This document shows, piece by piece, positions 1 through 7,215 of a stretch of 21,793 nt of DNA. The notes under the pieces are model-generated. The model was not told where the DNA came from. It was given only the letters and a program-made list of their open reading frames with translations, and ran no database searches. How positions within the stretch are numbered: the stretch's first letter is position 1; each line of letters starts with the position of its first letter. Both the position numbers and the translations under genes were made by a program. Origin of the DNA: an uncultured Eubacteriales bacterium (lineage in GTDB: Bacteria > Bacillota > Clostridia > Oscillospirales > Acutalibacteraceae); the NCBI GenBank assembly GCA_934444895.1, contig CAKSDA010000015.1, forward strand, positions 1-21,793. The letters run 5' to 3'.

Positions 1-147
1 TGTATTAGCTGCGGCGCTTGTGAGGCAACATGTCCTTGCGAAGCAATAGCAGAGGGCGCTAATCATTATGAAATAGACCCTGATAAGTGCGTAGATTGCG
101 GCAGTTGTGCTGCCGGATGTCCGGTTGAGGCAATTTCTGCACAGTAA
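1..147 (+). CDS. 2[4Fe-4S] ferredoxin, 5'-truncated by window edge
   Basis: The frame opening at base 1 runs 48 codons to a TAA at 145-147. It shows two bacterial ferredoxin cluster motifs: CISCGACEATCP followed by CEAI, then CVDCGSCAAGCPVEAI, each CxxCxxCxxxCP. These eight cysteines bind two [4Fe-4S] clusters in the small, soluble, low-potential ferredoxins of clostridia, which carry electrons between enzymes such as pyruvate:ferredoxin oxidoreductase and hydrogenase. Family members are about 55-60 residues, so only some 7-10 N-terminal residues should be missing. A terminator follows at once, so it is the last or only gene of its transcript. The motifs make the identification firm; the partner enzymes cannot be seen. 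Confidence 0.93.
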   Translation, partial: CISCGACEATCPCEAIAEGANHYEIDPDKCVDCGSCAAGCPVEAISAQ

Positions 148-156
148 TTTTAAAGG

Positions 157-185
157 GGCTGTCCGGCTTTAGGGCAGCCTTTTTA
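157..185 (+). terminator. Rho-independent terminator after ferredoxin
   Basis: GGCTGTCC (157-164) and GGGCAGCC (172-179) form an 8-bp stem with one G-U pair around a 7-nt loop, followed by a T-rich tract. It lies 10 nt past the ferredoxin stop codon. Confidence 0.85.
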
Positions 186-251
186 TTTGTTTTTTCAGTT
201 AATGGAAATTTTTAGTTTCACGGCGCTGTAATAAAAAAAGGTGGTAAAATT

Positions 252-827
252 ATGGAAAATAAAGTTATGGTAGAAGTTTCTGCGCGTCATGTGCATTTAA
301 GCGAGGCTGATTTGGAAGTATTATTCGGAAAGGGTTATAAACTTACTCCTAAGAAAAATCTTTCCCAACCGGGGCAGTTTGCCTGCGAAGAAAGGGTTAC
401 CGTTGTAGGGCCTAAAAAAGAGCTTGCCGGCGTTTCGGTTTTGGGACCGGTAAGAAGCGCAACCCAGGTTGAACTTTCTTTAACAGACGCCAGATCTATC
501 GGAATTAAAGCCCCCGTTCGTGATTCGGGTAATATTGAGGGAAGCGCCGGTTGCAAACTGATCGGACCTAAAGGTGAAGTAGAAATAAAAGAAGGAGTTA
601 TAGCCGCAAAGCGTCATATACATTTAACTCCGGATGATGCAAAAAACATGGGTGTTACAGACGGACAGCTGGTTAAGGTTGATATTAAAACCGAAGAGCG
701 TTCGCTTACATTCGGTGATGTTCTTATAAGAGTGAGCCCCAAATATGCGGCGGCAATGCATATTGATACTGATGAATCAAATGCTGCAGGCGTTGCAGGC
801 GCTCTTACCGGTACAGTAATAATCTGA
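252..827 (+). CDS. pduL: Phosphate propanoyltransferase / phosphotransacylase, PduL family
   Basis: Predicted to interconvert acyl-CoA plus phosphate with acyl-phosphate plus CoA (acetyl or propionyl), the step before ATP formation by an acyl kinase. The 191-residue length fits PduL, which is unrelated to the classical Pta. Two tandem beta-barrel halves are visible, each opening with a His motif: SARHVHL (His13, His15) and AKRHIHL (His122, His124). A third His lies in MHIDTDE (His170). These are the known zinc/active-site signatures. AAGGTGG at 238-244 precedes the ATG. No N-terminal encapsulation peptide is seen and no microcompartment shell gene is present, so it is probably the cytosolic fermentative form. 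Its TGA overlaps the hemW ATG by one base (TGATG), which suggests translational coupling. Confidence 0.92.
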   Translation: MENKVMVEVSARHVHLSEADLEVLFGKGYKLTPKKNLSQPGQFACEERVTVVGPKKELAGVSVLGPVRSATQVELSLTDARSIGIKAPVRDSGNIEGSAGCKLIGPKGEVEIKEGVIAAKRHIHLTPDDAKNMGVTDGQLVKVDIKTEERSLTFGDVLIRVSPKYAAAMHIDTDESNAAGVAGALTGTVII

Positions 828-1930
828 TGAGCGGCGAAATAGGGATTTACATACATATTCCTTTTTGTGTTTCAAAGTGTTCCTATTGCGATTTTTATTC
901 GTTAAAATACAATGAAAATTCCGCTTTGGAGTATACAAAAAAAGTTTTAGAGCAAATTTATCGGTGGGGTAGTGAATTAAACCGCTCTGCCGATACTTTG
1001 TATTTCGGCGGCGGAACACCCACGCTTTTAAGTTCAAAACAAATTTCAGATATAATTATTGCTTCGAAAAAAGAATTTGGGCTTAAAAATGCCGAAATTA
1101 CACTTGAAGCAAATCCTGCTGAGAATTTGGAAGAGTATTTTGTAAGGGTTGCCGAGGGCGGAGTTAACAGGGTGTCATTCGGCGTGCAGTCAGCAAATGA
1201 CAGCGAGCTTAAAATGCTAAGCCGCAGGCACAATTCTGCCGATGTCAAAAGGTCGGTTATATCTGCCAGAAATGCCGGCATAAAAAACATTTCACTTGAT
1301 ATTATGCTTGGAATACCCGGCCAGACCAAAGCCAGCCTTTATAATACCTTGAATTTTGCGATTGAAAACAATCCTGATCATATTTCCGCATATATGCTGT
1401 CGCTTGAAAAAAACACCGAATTATATAAAAACAAGGAAAAATATGATATACCCGGTGATGATCTTTCGGCCGAATATTATTTATATACCTGCGAGTTTTT
1501 AGAAAAATGCGGATACGAGAGGTATGAAATTTCAAACTTTTGCAAAAAAAGGCTTAAATCAAGGCATAATCTTAAATATTGGCTTGGTGAGGATTATTTG
1601 GGGATCGGTCCGGCGGCACACTCATTAGTAAACGGAAAAAGATTTTATTATGATAGAAACATACAGGAATTTTTAAACGGTCCTAAAGAAATTTATGAGG
1701 GTGAAGGCGGAGGATTTGAGGAATATGTAATGCTGCGAATGCGCCTTAAAACGGGTGTGAATTTAAGCGACATTAAAAGGCTTTTTAAGAATGCAAATAC
1801 AGAAAAGATAAAGAAAAAGGCCCTGACCTTTGAAAAGGCAGGACTTATAAGAACAAACGGAGATTTTATCAGCTTAACCGATAAGGGAGCGGTTGTTTCG
1901 AATAAAATTATAGCTGAATTTTTATTTTGA
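827..1930 (+). CDS. hemW: Radical SAM haem chaperone HemW (HemN-like)
   Basis: A 367-residue radical SAM protein. IPFCVSKCSYCDFYS holds the CX3CX2C cluster ligands (Cys14, Cys18, Cys21), with GGGTPT near residues 61-66 as the SAM-binding glycine motif, and the HemW-type stretch RHNLKYW followed by GIGPAAHS in the C-terminal half. A winged-helix-like HemN_C region follows. HemW proteins bind haem and are thought to deliver it; many were misannotated as oxygen-independent coproporphyrinogen III oxidase. The short N-terminus, starting straight at the CX3CX2C region, favours HemW over HemN. The start overlaps the pduL stop. The gene converges on the next one with a 7-bp gap and no separate terminator. 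It is not beside lepA or hrcA here, unlike many Firmicutes. Confidence 0.9.
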   Translation: MSGEIGIYIHIPFCVSKCSYCDFYSLKYNENSALEYTKKVLEQIYRWGSELNRSADTLYFGGGTPTLLSSKQISDIIIASKKEFGLKNAEITLEANPAENLEEYFVRVAEGGVNRVSFGVQSANDSELKMLSRRHNSADVKRSVISARNAGIKNISLDIMLGIPGQTKASLYNTLNFAIENNPDHISAYMLSLEKNTELYKNKEKYDIPGDDLSAEYYLYTCEFLEKCGYERYEISNFCKKRLKSRHNLKYWLGEDYLGIGPAAHSLVNGKRFYYDRNIQEFLNGPKEIYEGEGGGFEEYVMLRMRLKTGVNLSDIKRLFKNANTEKIKKKALTFEKAGLIRTNGDFISLTDKGAVVSNKIIAEFLF

Positions 1931-1937
1931 TTCAAAA

Positions 1938-2222
1938 TCAACCGTTCATGATTTTTTCCGCTTCTTTTATTATTTTTTTCAAACCTTTAACAACTTCCTT
2001 TGAAGGCTTGTCCTTTGAACCGTTTACGCCCAGAAGGGTATCACAGCTTACATCATAATAATCCGAAAGCTTAATAAGAAAATCAAGGCCGCATTCTCTT
2101 ATTCCTTTTTCATAATGTGAAAGAAGAGCCTGCGAAATGCCAAGATCCATGGCGGCTTGCTTTTGTGAAATCCCCATGGATTTTCTGAGTTCGGATATTA
2201 TATTAGGAAAATCACAATTCAT
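1938..2222 (-). CDS. XRE-family helix-turn-helix regulator
   Basis: A 94-residue protein with one HTH_3 (Cro/C1) domain at about residues 6-62: the recognition pattern is GISQKQAAMDLGISQALLSH, then YEKGIRECGLDFLIKLSDYY and VSCDTLLG. A lysine-rich helix of about 25 residues follows and could act in dimerisation. There is no sensor domain, so it is a simple DNA-binding repressor or activator of unknown target. An AAGGCGG site precedes the ATG. It has its own promoter facing away from the phosphatase gene at 2336, and autoregulation or control of that neighbour would be the simplest guess. Nothing suggests a toxin-antitoxin partner or prophage. Confidence 0.88.
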   Translation of the reverse strand: MNCDFPNIISELRKSMGISQKQAAMDLGISQALLSHYEKGIRECGLDFLIKLSDYYDVSCDTLLGVNGSKDKPSKEVVKGLKKIIKEAEKIMNG

Positions 2223-2255
2223 TTATACACCGCCTTTTATTCGTAAAGTGATGAC

Positions 2256-2284
2256 ATTATAATACAAATTTCGTTTAAAGTAAA
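2256..2284 (-). promoter_or_regulatory. Sigma-A-type promoter of the XRE gene
   Basis: On the minus strand TTTACT (2284-2279) and TATAAT (2261-2256) are separated by 17 bp. The start of transcription would fall about 30 nt before the XRE start codon. Confidence 0.6.
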
Positions 2285-2335
2285 TAGTTAAAATATACAA
2301 ATTGTAAATTATTTTTTTGACAGGGAGGTACAAAT

Positions 2336-2962
2336 GTGAGAACCTATAAACTGTATTTAATCAGGCATGGTATGACAAATGCAAATGTGGAAGGTCAATA
2401 TATAGGGCTTACAGATGTTGAAATTACTACAAATGGTATAATTGAGCTTAAAAAGCTGAGAGAAGAGAACATTTATCCCAAATGTGATATGGTTTTTTCC
2501 AGTCCGCTGAAAAGAGCGGTAAAATCAGCTGAAATAATTTTCCCCGGTCAGGAAATTAACATAAACAAAAATCTTACCGAAATTAACTTCGGCGAGTTTG
2601 AAGGCAAAACCCCGGCAGAGCTTAGGGACAGGGAAGATTATAAAAAGTGGATAAAAGGAGAAATTCAGTCTGCGCCGGGCGGCGAAAGCAATTTCGAATA
2701 CGCTTCAAGACTTTGCGTCGGAATAGGGGAAATAGTAAAGGAACTAATGGAAAAAGGATTGTATTCGGCCGGCGTAGTTATGCATGGCGGATCTATCATG
2801 ACGCTTCTTTCTGTTGCTGCTGTTCCCAGGCGCAAAATGGTAGAATGGAATTGCCTTTGCGGCAGGGGATATAAAATTAATATTACACCGTCAATTTATC
2901 AAAGAAGCGGAGTGCTTGAGGTTGTTGATACAATTGCGCCTCTTGCCAAAGATGACAATTAA
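2336..2962 (+). CDS. Histidine phosphatase (phosphoglycerate mutase-like) family protein
   Basis: 208 residues with the RHG signature LIRHGMTNAN (phospho-accepting His11, flanked by Arg10 and Gly12), the acidic region NFGEFEGKTPAEL, and a second catalytic His in MHGG (His150). This is the cofactor-independent branch-1 histidine phosphatase fold of CobC, PhoE and GpmB. Substrate cannot be told; alpha-ribazole phosphatase, broad phosphatase and mutase are all possible. The start is GTG: GGGAGG at 2323-2328 lies 7 nt before it, while the ATG two bases upstream runs straight into TGA (ATGTGA). No cobalamin genes are near, so CobC is not favoured. The overlapping ATG-TGA might affect start efficiency. 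Confidence 0.87.
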   Translation: MRTYKLYLIRHGMTNANVEGQYIGLTDVEITTNGIIELKKLREENIYPKCDMVFSSPLKRAVKSAEIIFPGQEININKNLTEINFGEFEGKTPAELRDREDYKKWIKGEIQSAPGGESNFEYASRLCVGIGEIVKELMEKGLYSAGVVMHGGSIMTLLSVAAVPRRKMVEWNCLCGRGYKINITPSIYQRSGVLEVVDTIAPLAKDDN

Positions 2963-3005
2963 CTGATAATGCGCTTTATGTTAAATCGGTTTTTAGTCGA
3001 TTTTT

Positions 3006-3037
3006 AAATGCCGTTTACCCGGCATTTCGCCCCTACA
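3006..3037. repeat. Intergenic hairpin with CGCCCCTACA end
   Basis: AAATGCCG (3006-3013) and CGGCATTT (3020-3027) form a perfect 8-bp stem, directly followed by CGCCCCTACA. Read on the minus strand this gives TGTAGGGGCG leading into a hairpin, a layout I recall from dispersed intergenic elements of Clostridia, though I cannot check copy number here. It may also help to end the phosphatase transcript, since it sits 44 nt past that stop codon; a weaker stem (AAATCG/CGATTT plus T-rich tail) lies just before it. Confidence 0.45.
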
Positions 3038-3084
3038 TAGCGCAACACTTATTTTAGTAGATATAAATGTGAAATTCAGTGCTA

Positions 3085-3113
3085 TTGACAAATTGCAAAA
3101 ATTGATGTATTAT
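3085..3113 (+). promoter_or_regulatory. Sigma-A promoter of the thrS T-box transcript
   Basis: A perfect -35 TTGACA (3085-3090) is separated by 17 bp from TATTAT (3108-3113). Transcription should begin near 3120, just before the T-box stem I. Confidence 0.8.
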
Positions 3114-3120
3114 AATATAA

Positions 3121-3380
3121 ATTTTAAAACGATGATGGGGAAAGTAGTAAGTTCTGTTTGCATCAGAGAGTGCCGGAAACAGCTGAAATTCGGCATAGTA
3201 AAGGTGCTTATGAAGACCACCCCGGAGTGCCGGCTGAAAAAAAGCGGCCGCTTAAGGTCAGCGTTAAAAACCTTGCGAGTGGTATACTGTGCGCTTTTGC
3301 GTTTTGCATAGTATGCAATTTGGGTGGAACCGTGGAGAAATTAAAGTCTTCATCCCATTGCGGATGAGGGCTATTTTTTT
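3121..3380 (+). promoter_or_regulatory. T-box riboswitch, threonine-specific (thrS leader)
   Basis: This untranslated leader senses uncharged tRNA-Thr. Visible parts: the stem I left side GATGGGG with AGTA; the distal motif AGAGAGTGCCGG (from about 3165); the specifier loop GAAG-ACC-A followed by CCCC, with the threonine codon ACC at 3216-3218; and the conserved T-box sequence TGGGTGGAACCG (3321-3332). The latter forms the antiterminator bulge that pairs with the free CCA end of tRNA. A Rho-independent terminator (3345-3380) overlaps the antiterminator. Uncharged tRNA-Thr(GGU) should stabilise the antiterminator and let RNA polymerase read into thrS. The specifier agrees with the gene downstream. 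Confidence 0.93.
3345..3380 (+). terminator. T-box-controlled terminator before thrS
   Basis: AGTCTTCATCC (3345-3355) pairs with GGATGAGGGCT (3362-3372) as an 11-bp stem with G-U pairs, followed by seven T residues (3374-3380). It is the conditional terminator of the leader, and competes with the antiterminator. Confidence 0.9.
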
Positions 3381-3398
3381 ATATTTGGAGGAAGTTTT

Positions 3399-5342
3399 AT
3401 GATGGTTAAAGTGACTTTAAAGGGCAACGAGGTAAGGGAGTTTGAAAGCGGCATAACACCATATGAAATTGCGGCTTCAATCGGTGCCGGCTTAGCAAAG
3501 GCAGTTTGCGCGGCCTCTATAGATGGCAAAAATTGCGATTTACGAACCCCAATAACATCGGATTGTAAACTTTGTCTTCTTACATTTGATGATGAATACG
3601 GAAAGCTTACTTACAGACATACTACATCTCACATTTTAGCGCAGGCGGTTAAAAGACTTTATCCTGATGTAAAGCTTGCAATAGGCCCCGCTACTCAAAA
3701 CGGATTCTATTATGATTTTGATACAGAAAATGTATTTACAGCCGAAATTCTTGAAAAAATCGAAGCTGAAATGAAAAAAATCATTAAAGAGAATATTAAA
3801 ATTGAAAGATTTGAAATGAATCGCGCCGATGCCATTGCTTATTTTAAAGAGAAAAACGAACCGTATAAGGTTGAGCTTATTGAGGATTTGCCACAGGACG
3901 AAATATTGTCGGTTTATAAACAGGGCGATTTTACCGATCTTTGTGCCGGCTCGCACCTTATGTCTACGGGTGCAATAAAGGCTTTTAAACTTACTTCCTG
4001 CACGGGAGCCTACTGGCGCGGCGACTCAAAACGCAAGATGCTTCAGAGAATTTACGGAACGGCGTTTCCAAAAGCTTCTGAGCTTGATGAATATTTAACC
4101 GCCGTTGAAGAGGCTAAAAAGCGCGATCATAACAAGCTTGGCAGAGAGCTTGAACTCTTTACCACCTCCGATGTTATAGGTCAGGGTCTGCCCATAATGC
4201 TGCCTAAGGGAGCCAGAATTATTCAATTATTGCAGCGCTTTGTTGAGGACGAGGAACAACGCCGCGGCTGGTTGCTTACAAAAACTCCTTTTATGGCTAA
4301 ATCGGATCTTTACAAGATTTCAGGCCACTGGGACCATTATATGGACGGTATGTTCATAATAGGCGACGAAGAGAAGGATGACGAAGTGTTTGCCCTTCGT
4401 CCTATGACATGCCCGTTCCAGTACCAGGCATATCTTAACAGAAGCCGTTCCTACCGCGATCTTCCGCTTCGCTATAACGAAACATCCACCCTCTTCAGAA
4501 ACGAGGCTTCCGGTGAAATGCACGGACTTATACGCGTTCGCCAGTTTACAATTTCCGAAGGGCATTTAATGTGCGCGCCGGATCAGCTGGAGAATGAGTT
4601 TAAGGGCTGTTTGGAACTTGCTATATACTTCCTTAAAACTTTGGGACTTTATGAAGATGTTTCCTACCGCTTTTCACAGTGGGATCCGAATGACAGAGAT
4701 AAGTATATAGGAACTAAAGAACAGTGGGACGAAGCTCAGGGTATTATGGGGAAAATACTTGATCATTTAAATATCCCCTACAAAATAGGAATAGGCGAAG
4801 CTGCATTTTACGGTCCGAAACTTGATATTCAGATTAAAAATGTTCACGGCAAAGAGGACACGCTTATTACAATACAGGTTGACCAGATGCTTGCGGAAAA
4901 ATTCGGAATGGAATATGTGGACAAGGACGGAACAAAGAAAAATCCGTATATAATTCACAGAACCTCCATAGGTTGTTATGAAAGAACCCTGGCATTGCTT
5001 ATAGAAAAATATGCAGGCGCATTTCCGATGTGGCTGGCTCCGGTTCAGGTAAAAATGCTGCCGATAGCCGATCGTCATGTTGAATATGCAAAAGAGGTTA
5101 AATCCAAACTTGAAAATCTCGGAATGCGTGTTGAAATGGATGACAGAAACGAAAAAATCGGCTACAAAATCCGCGAAGCAAGACTTCAGAAAATACCGTA
5201 TATGTTGGTTGTAGGCGACAATGAAGTCGGTAATAACACGCTGTCTGTAAGGTCGAGAAGCGACGGAGATATTGGCTCTATGACATTTGAAGATTTTGCA
5301 AAAATGGCAACCGACGAGATAGAAAAAAAGGTAATAAAATAA
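3399..5342 (+). CDS. thrS: Threonine-tRNA ligase
   Basis: Charges tRNA-Thr with threonine using ATP; cytosolic class II synthetase, 647 residues, full length. Order: N-terminal TGS domain (about 1-62); second additional domain for editing, with HTTSHILAQAV and CAGSH supplying the HxxxH and C/H editing ligands; catalytic core with motif 2 (RNEASGEMHGLIRVRQF) and motif 3; and the anticodon-binding domain from about residue 545. The zinc ligands that select threonine are all present: Cys338 (MTCPFQYQ), His389 (SEGH) and His520 (IIHRTS). GGAGG at 3387-3391 precedes tandem ATG codons; the first has the better 7-nt spacing. Expression is set by the T-box leader. Confidence 0.98.
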   Translation: MMVKVTLKGNEVREFESGITPYEIAASIGAGLAKAVCAASIDGKNCDLRTPITSDCKLCLLTFDDEYGKLTYRHTTSHILAQAVKRLYPDVKLAIGPATQNGFYYDFDTENVFTAEILEKIEAEMKKIIKENIKIERFEMNRADAIAYFKEKNEPYKVELIEDLPQDEILSVYKQGDFTDLCAGSHLMSTGAIKAFKLTSCTGAYWRGDSKRKMLQRIYGTAFPKASELDEYLTAVEEAKKRDHNKLGRELELFTTSDVIGQGLPIMLPKGARIIQLLQRFVEDEEQRRGWLLTKTPFMAKSDLYKISGHWDHYMDGMFIIGDEEKDDEVFALRPMTCPFQYQAYLNRSRSYRDLPLRYNETSTLFRNEASGEMHGLIRVRQFTISEGHLMCAPDQLENEFKGCLELAIYFLKTLGLYEDVSYRFSQWDPNDRDKYIGTKEQWDEAQGIMGKILDHLNIPYKIGIGEAAFYGPKLDIQIKNVHGKEDTLITIQVDQMLAEKFGMEYVDKDGTKKNPYIIHRTSIGCYERTLALLIEKYAGAFPMWLAPVQVKMLPIADRHVEYAKEVKSKLENLGMRVEMDDRNEKIGYKIREARLQKIPYMLVVGDNEVGNNTLSVRSRSDGDIGSMTFEDFAKMATDEIEKKVIK

Positions 5343-5363
5343 AAGATAATAAAGCGCAATAAA

Positions 5364-5416
5364 AAACGAAATACGAAACTGCTTGATATTTGCAGTTTTG
5401 TATTTCGTTTTTGTTT
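5364..5416. terminator. Strong terminator after thrS, likely bidirectional
   Basis: A 19-bp stem, AAACGAAATACGAAACTGC (5364-5382) with GCAGTTTTGTATTTCGTTT (5392-5410), has a single G-U pair and a 9-nt loop. T-rich bases follow on the plus strand, and the A-run before it gives a U-run on the minus strand. It can serve both thrS and the convergent gene ending at 5448. Confidence 0.88.
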
Positions 5417-5447
5417 AGGTAGGATTTTGCTTTAAGTCAAAATTTAT

Positions 5448-6152
5448 CTAAAGCGAAGAGTCCTTTTCCTCATCATTGCAGGGGAAAACATTAAGTTTTC
5501 CGTCTTTGTTTATACATGCAAGAAAAATTTTATCCGAAGAATTATATCCCGCCGTTTTAAGCTCTTTTTTTAACCAGTCTTCATTATATCCGGCAGCCGA
5601 AAGATTTTCGGACAATACTCTGCCATCCATAATTACATTTGAGCATATTTTTTCTTTGGGCGCTGTAAGGTTAAGATCGCTTATTACTACCGGCTTTTCG
5701 GAAGGTTTGGGAATTATGCTTATTTTTCCGTTTGCTTCAAGTAAGGCGGTATCAATATTAAACGGATCAAAATAGCCCTGAACTCTGCATATTGAAAGAA
5801 ATTCGTCAAGATCAAGCTTTGCTTTTTTAAAGCTTTCCCTGTACAGTTTTCCATTTTGCATAAGAACAAGCGGCGATCCTTCTATAACCTGTCTGGCTCG
5901 CTTTGACTTTGCCGAAACAACCGAAAACAGCAGAGTGAAAGTGCCGTATACAACCATACCTATAACACAGTATGCTGCAGTATCAAGCGTTGGAGATATA
6001 GCAAGGTCCGCGGCAATGGAACCAAGTGTAATACTGTTAATGTAATCATACATGCTGAGATCGGATATTTGTCGGTATCCTACCAGTTTTGCAATTAAAA
6101 ACATTATGCCGACCGAAACAATTGCTGCCGCAAAAACAAAAAGAAACTTCAA
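5448..6152 (-). CDS. YetF/DUF421 family membrane protein
   Basis: About 234 residues. Three hydrophobic N-terminal segments (roughly residues 2-22, 38-60 and 62-82 with the hallmark GYRQISDLSMYDYINSITLG) are followed by a soluble part containing the repeated YetF fold: SPLVLMQNGKLYRESFKKAK, then DLDEFLSICRVQGYFDP. The family is common in spore-forming Firmicutes; some relatives are linked to spore germination, but the biochemical role is not established. The start is a choice between GTG at 6161, which abuts AAAGGGG with no spacer, and TTG at 6152, which lies 8 nt from it; I prefer TTG. The C-terminus is charged and poorly conserved-looking. Confidence 0.85.
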   Translation of the reverse strand: MKFLFVFAAAIVSVGIMFLIAKLVGYRQISDLSMYDYINSITLGSIAADLAISPTLDTAAYCVIGMVVYGTFTLLFSVVSAKSKRARQVIEGSPLVLMQNGKLYRESFKKAKLDLDEFLSICRVQGYFDPFNIDTALLEANGKISIIPKPSEKPVVISDLNLTAPKEKICSNVIMDGRVLSENLSAAGYNEDWLKKELKTAGYNSSDKIFLACINKDGKLNVFPCNDEEKDSSL

Positions 6153-6205
6153 TAAAAACACCCCTTTATGTTATTCTGTGCAGAAAATATAAAATAATTA
6201 AAAAT

Positions 6206-6245
6206 AATACCCTTGGTACTGAATAAACGCCGTACCAAGGGTATT
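6206..6245 (-). terminator. Hairpin terminator between the two membrane protein genes
   Basis: AATACCCTTGGTAC (6206-6219) and GTACCAAGGGTATT (6232-6245) form a perfect 14-bp stem with a 12-nt loop. On the minus strand it is followed by a T-rich tract, so it most likely ends the transcript of the gene stopping at 6279. Confidence 0.78.
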
Positions 6246-6278
6246 AAAATATTTTATGAATTATTTACTCTGCTTGCC

Positions 6279-7106
6279 TTAAAATTCGGATGGAGATGAA
6301 GTTGTATATATGTGTTTATTATTTTGCTCTTTTACCATATTATTATAGTTGTTTATAAGATTGCGGCAGTATATGGCGTAGGAGCAAAGAAAATAAGGAA
6401 TTGTATAAATAAGCGGAAGAACCAGAAATGACAGGAAAAACCAACCGACAAATCCCACAATGAAGGAAATGGTTTGCCCGTTAACGCTTTTTGTGATTAT
6501 AACCGATAAATGCAGGGCCTCTTGCGGAGAAACGGAATTATCGTTTATAATTAAAATAGGGGCTGCAATGTATCTTAAAAGCAAAATAAAGGATAAAACA
6601 CCGCCGAAGAAATTAAGTACATTTCCAAGGGCCCACATAGATGAAGCCCAGTATGGCATTTTAAAGTTAAATACTTGATATGTTATCGGCTTGCCGGCAA
6701 ACGACACAATAATCGAAGGCAAAAAGCACAAAAGCAATATTCCCAGAATTCTTGTGAATATTCTAAAACCAAGCGATATGGCCTTTGCATATTCTCTTCC
6801 TCTTGAAAAATAGCAAAACATTTCGCTTACGGGAACATCTGCACCGGAGGACGTATACCAAAACCATCTTAGTGCTCCGTAAAGAACAGGCACAGCAAAA
6901 AACTGACCCAGTACTATTACTATTGCAAGGGACAAAAGGGCAGCAGTTGTTTCACCTAATCTGCCAAACAGCATTGCTATTAATTCCATAATAATTATAT
7001 GAACGCACAAAACCGCAAATATAATAATGCCTATGGCAATGGCGGCCGGCCATTTGTCACTTAGTGATTTTTTTGCACTTTTTTTAATAATATATCCGGG
7101 CGGCAT
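6279..7106 (-). CDS. Polytopic membrane protein, DUF975-like
   Basis: 275 residues with five or six membrane segments. The N-terminal KKSAKKSLSDKWPAAIAIG resembles the DUF975 opening (K..AK..L...W..AI). The C-terminal part, with DNSVSPQEALHLS, GFVGWFFLSF and IYTIPYFLCSYAIYCRNL, follows the DUF975 order: Asp plus EA...S helix, Gly-Trp membrane segment, PY, and an aromatic-R-x-L end. Function of the family is unknown. AAGGAAGG lies 6 nt before the ATG. It diverges from the binding-protein gene at 7216 and is separated from yetF-like downstream by its own terminator. The 25-residue tail is polar and Asn/Ser-rich. The family call is by pattern only and is moderately sure. Confidence 0.75.
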   Translation of the reverse strand: MPPGYIIKKSAKKSLSDKWPAAIAIGIIIFAVLCVHIIIMELIAMLFGRLGETTAALLSLAIVIVLGQFFAVPVLYGALRWFWYTSSGADVPVSEMFCYFSRGREYAKAISLGFRIFTRILGILLLCFLPSIIVSFAGKPITYQVFNFKMPYWASSMWALGNVLNFFGGVLSFILLLRYIAAPILIINDNSVSPQEALHLSVIITKSVNGQTISFIVGFVGWFFLSFLVLPLIYTIPYFLCSYAIYCRNLINNYNNMVKEQNNKHIYTTSSPSEF

Positions 7107-7151
7107 GATATACCTTCCTTTGTTAAAATTTATTTTATACTATTATATCAC

Positions 7152-7180
7152 TTGCAATAAGTTAATTTATGAAGTAAAAT
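7152..7180 (+). promoter_or_regulatory. Promoter of the binding-protein lipoprotein gene
   Basis: TTGCAA (7152-7157), 17 bp, TAAAAT (7175-7180). TTGCAA is self-complementary, so it may also feed the divergent membrane gene, but I see no well-spaced -10 on that side. No clear Fur-type dyad was seen. Confidence 0.5.
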
Positions 7181-7215
7181 TAAACAAATGAAAAATTTTT
7201 TACGGAGGCTATGAT

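Noticed and set aside
2317..2322. TTGACA before the phosphatase gene as a -35 box
   Set aside because: It adjoins the ribosome site; a matching -10 would fall inside the gene, and none is seen.
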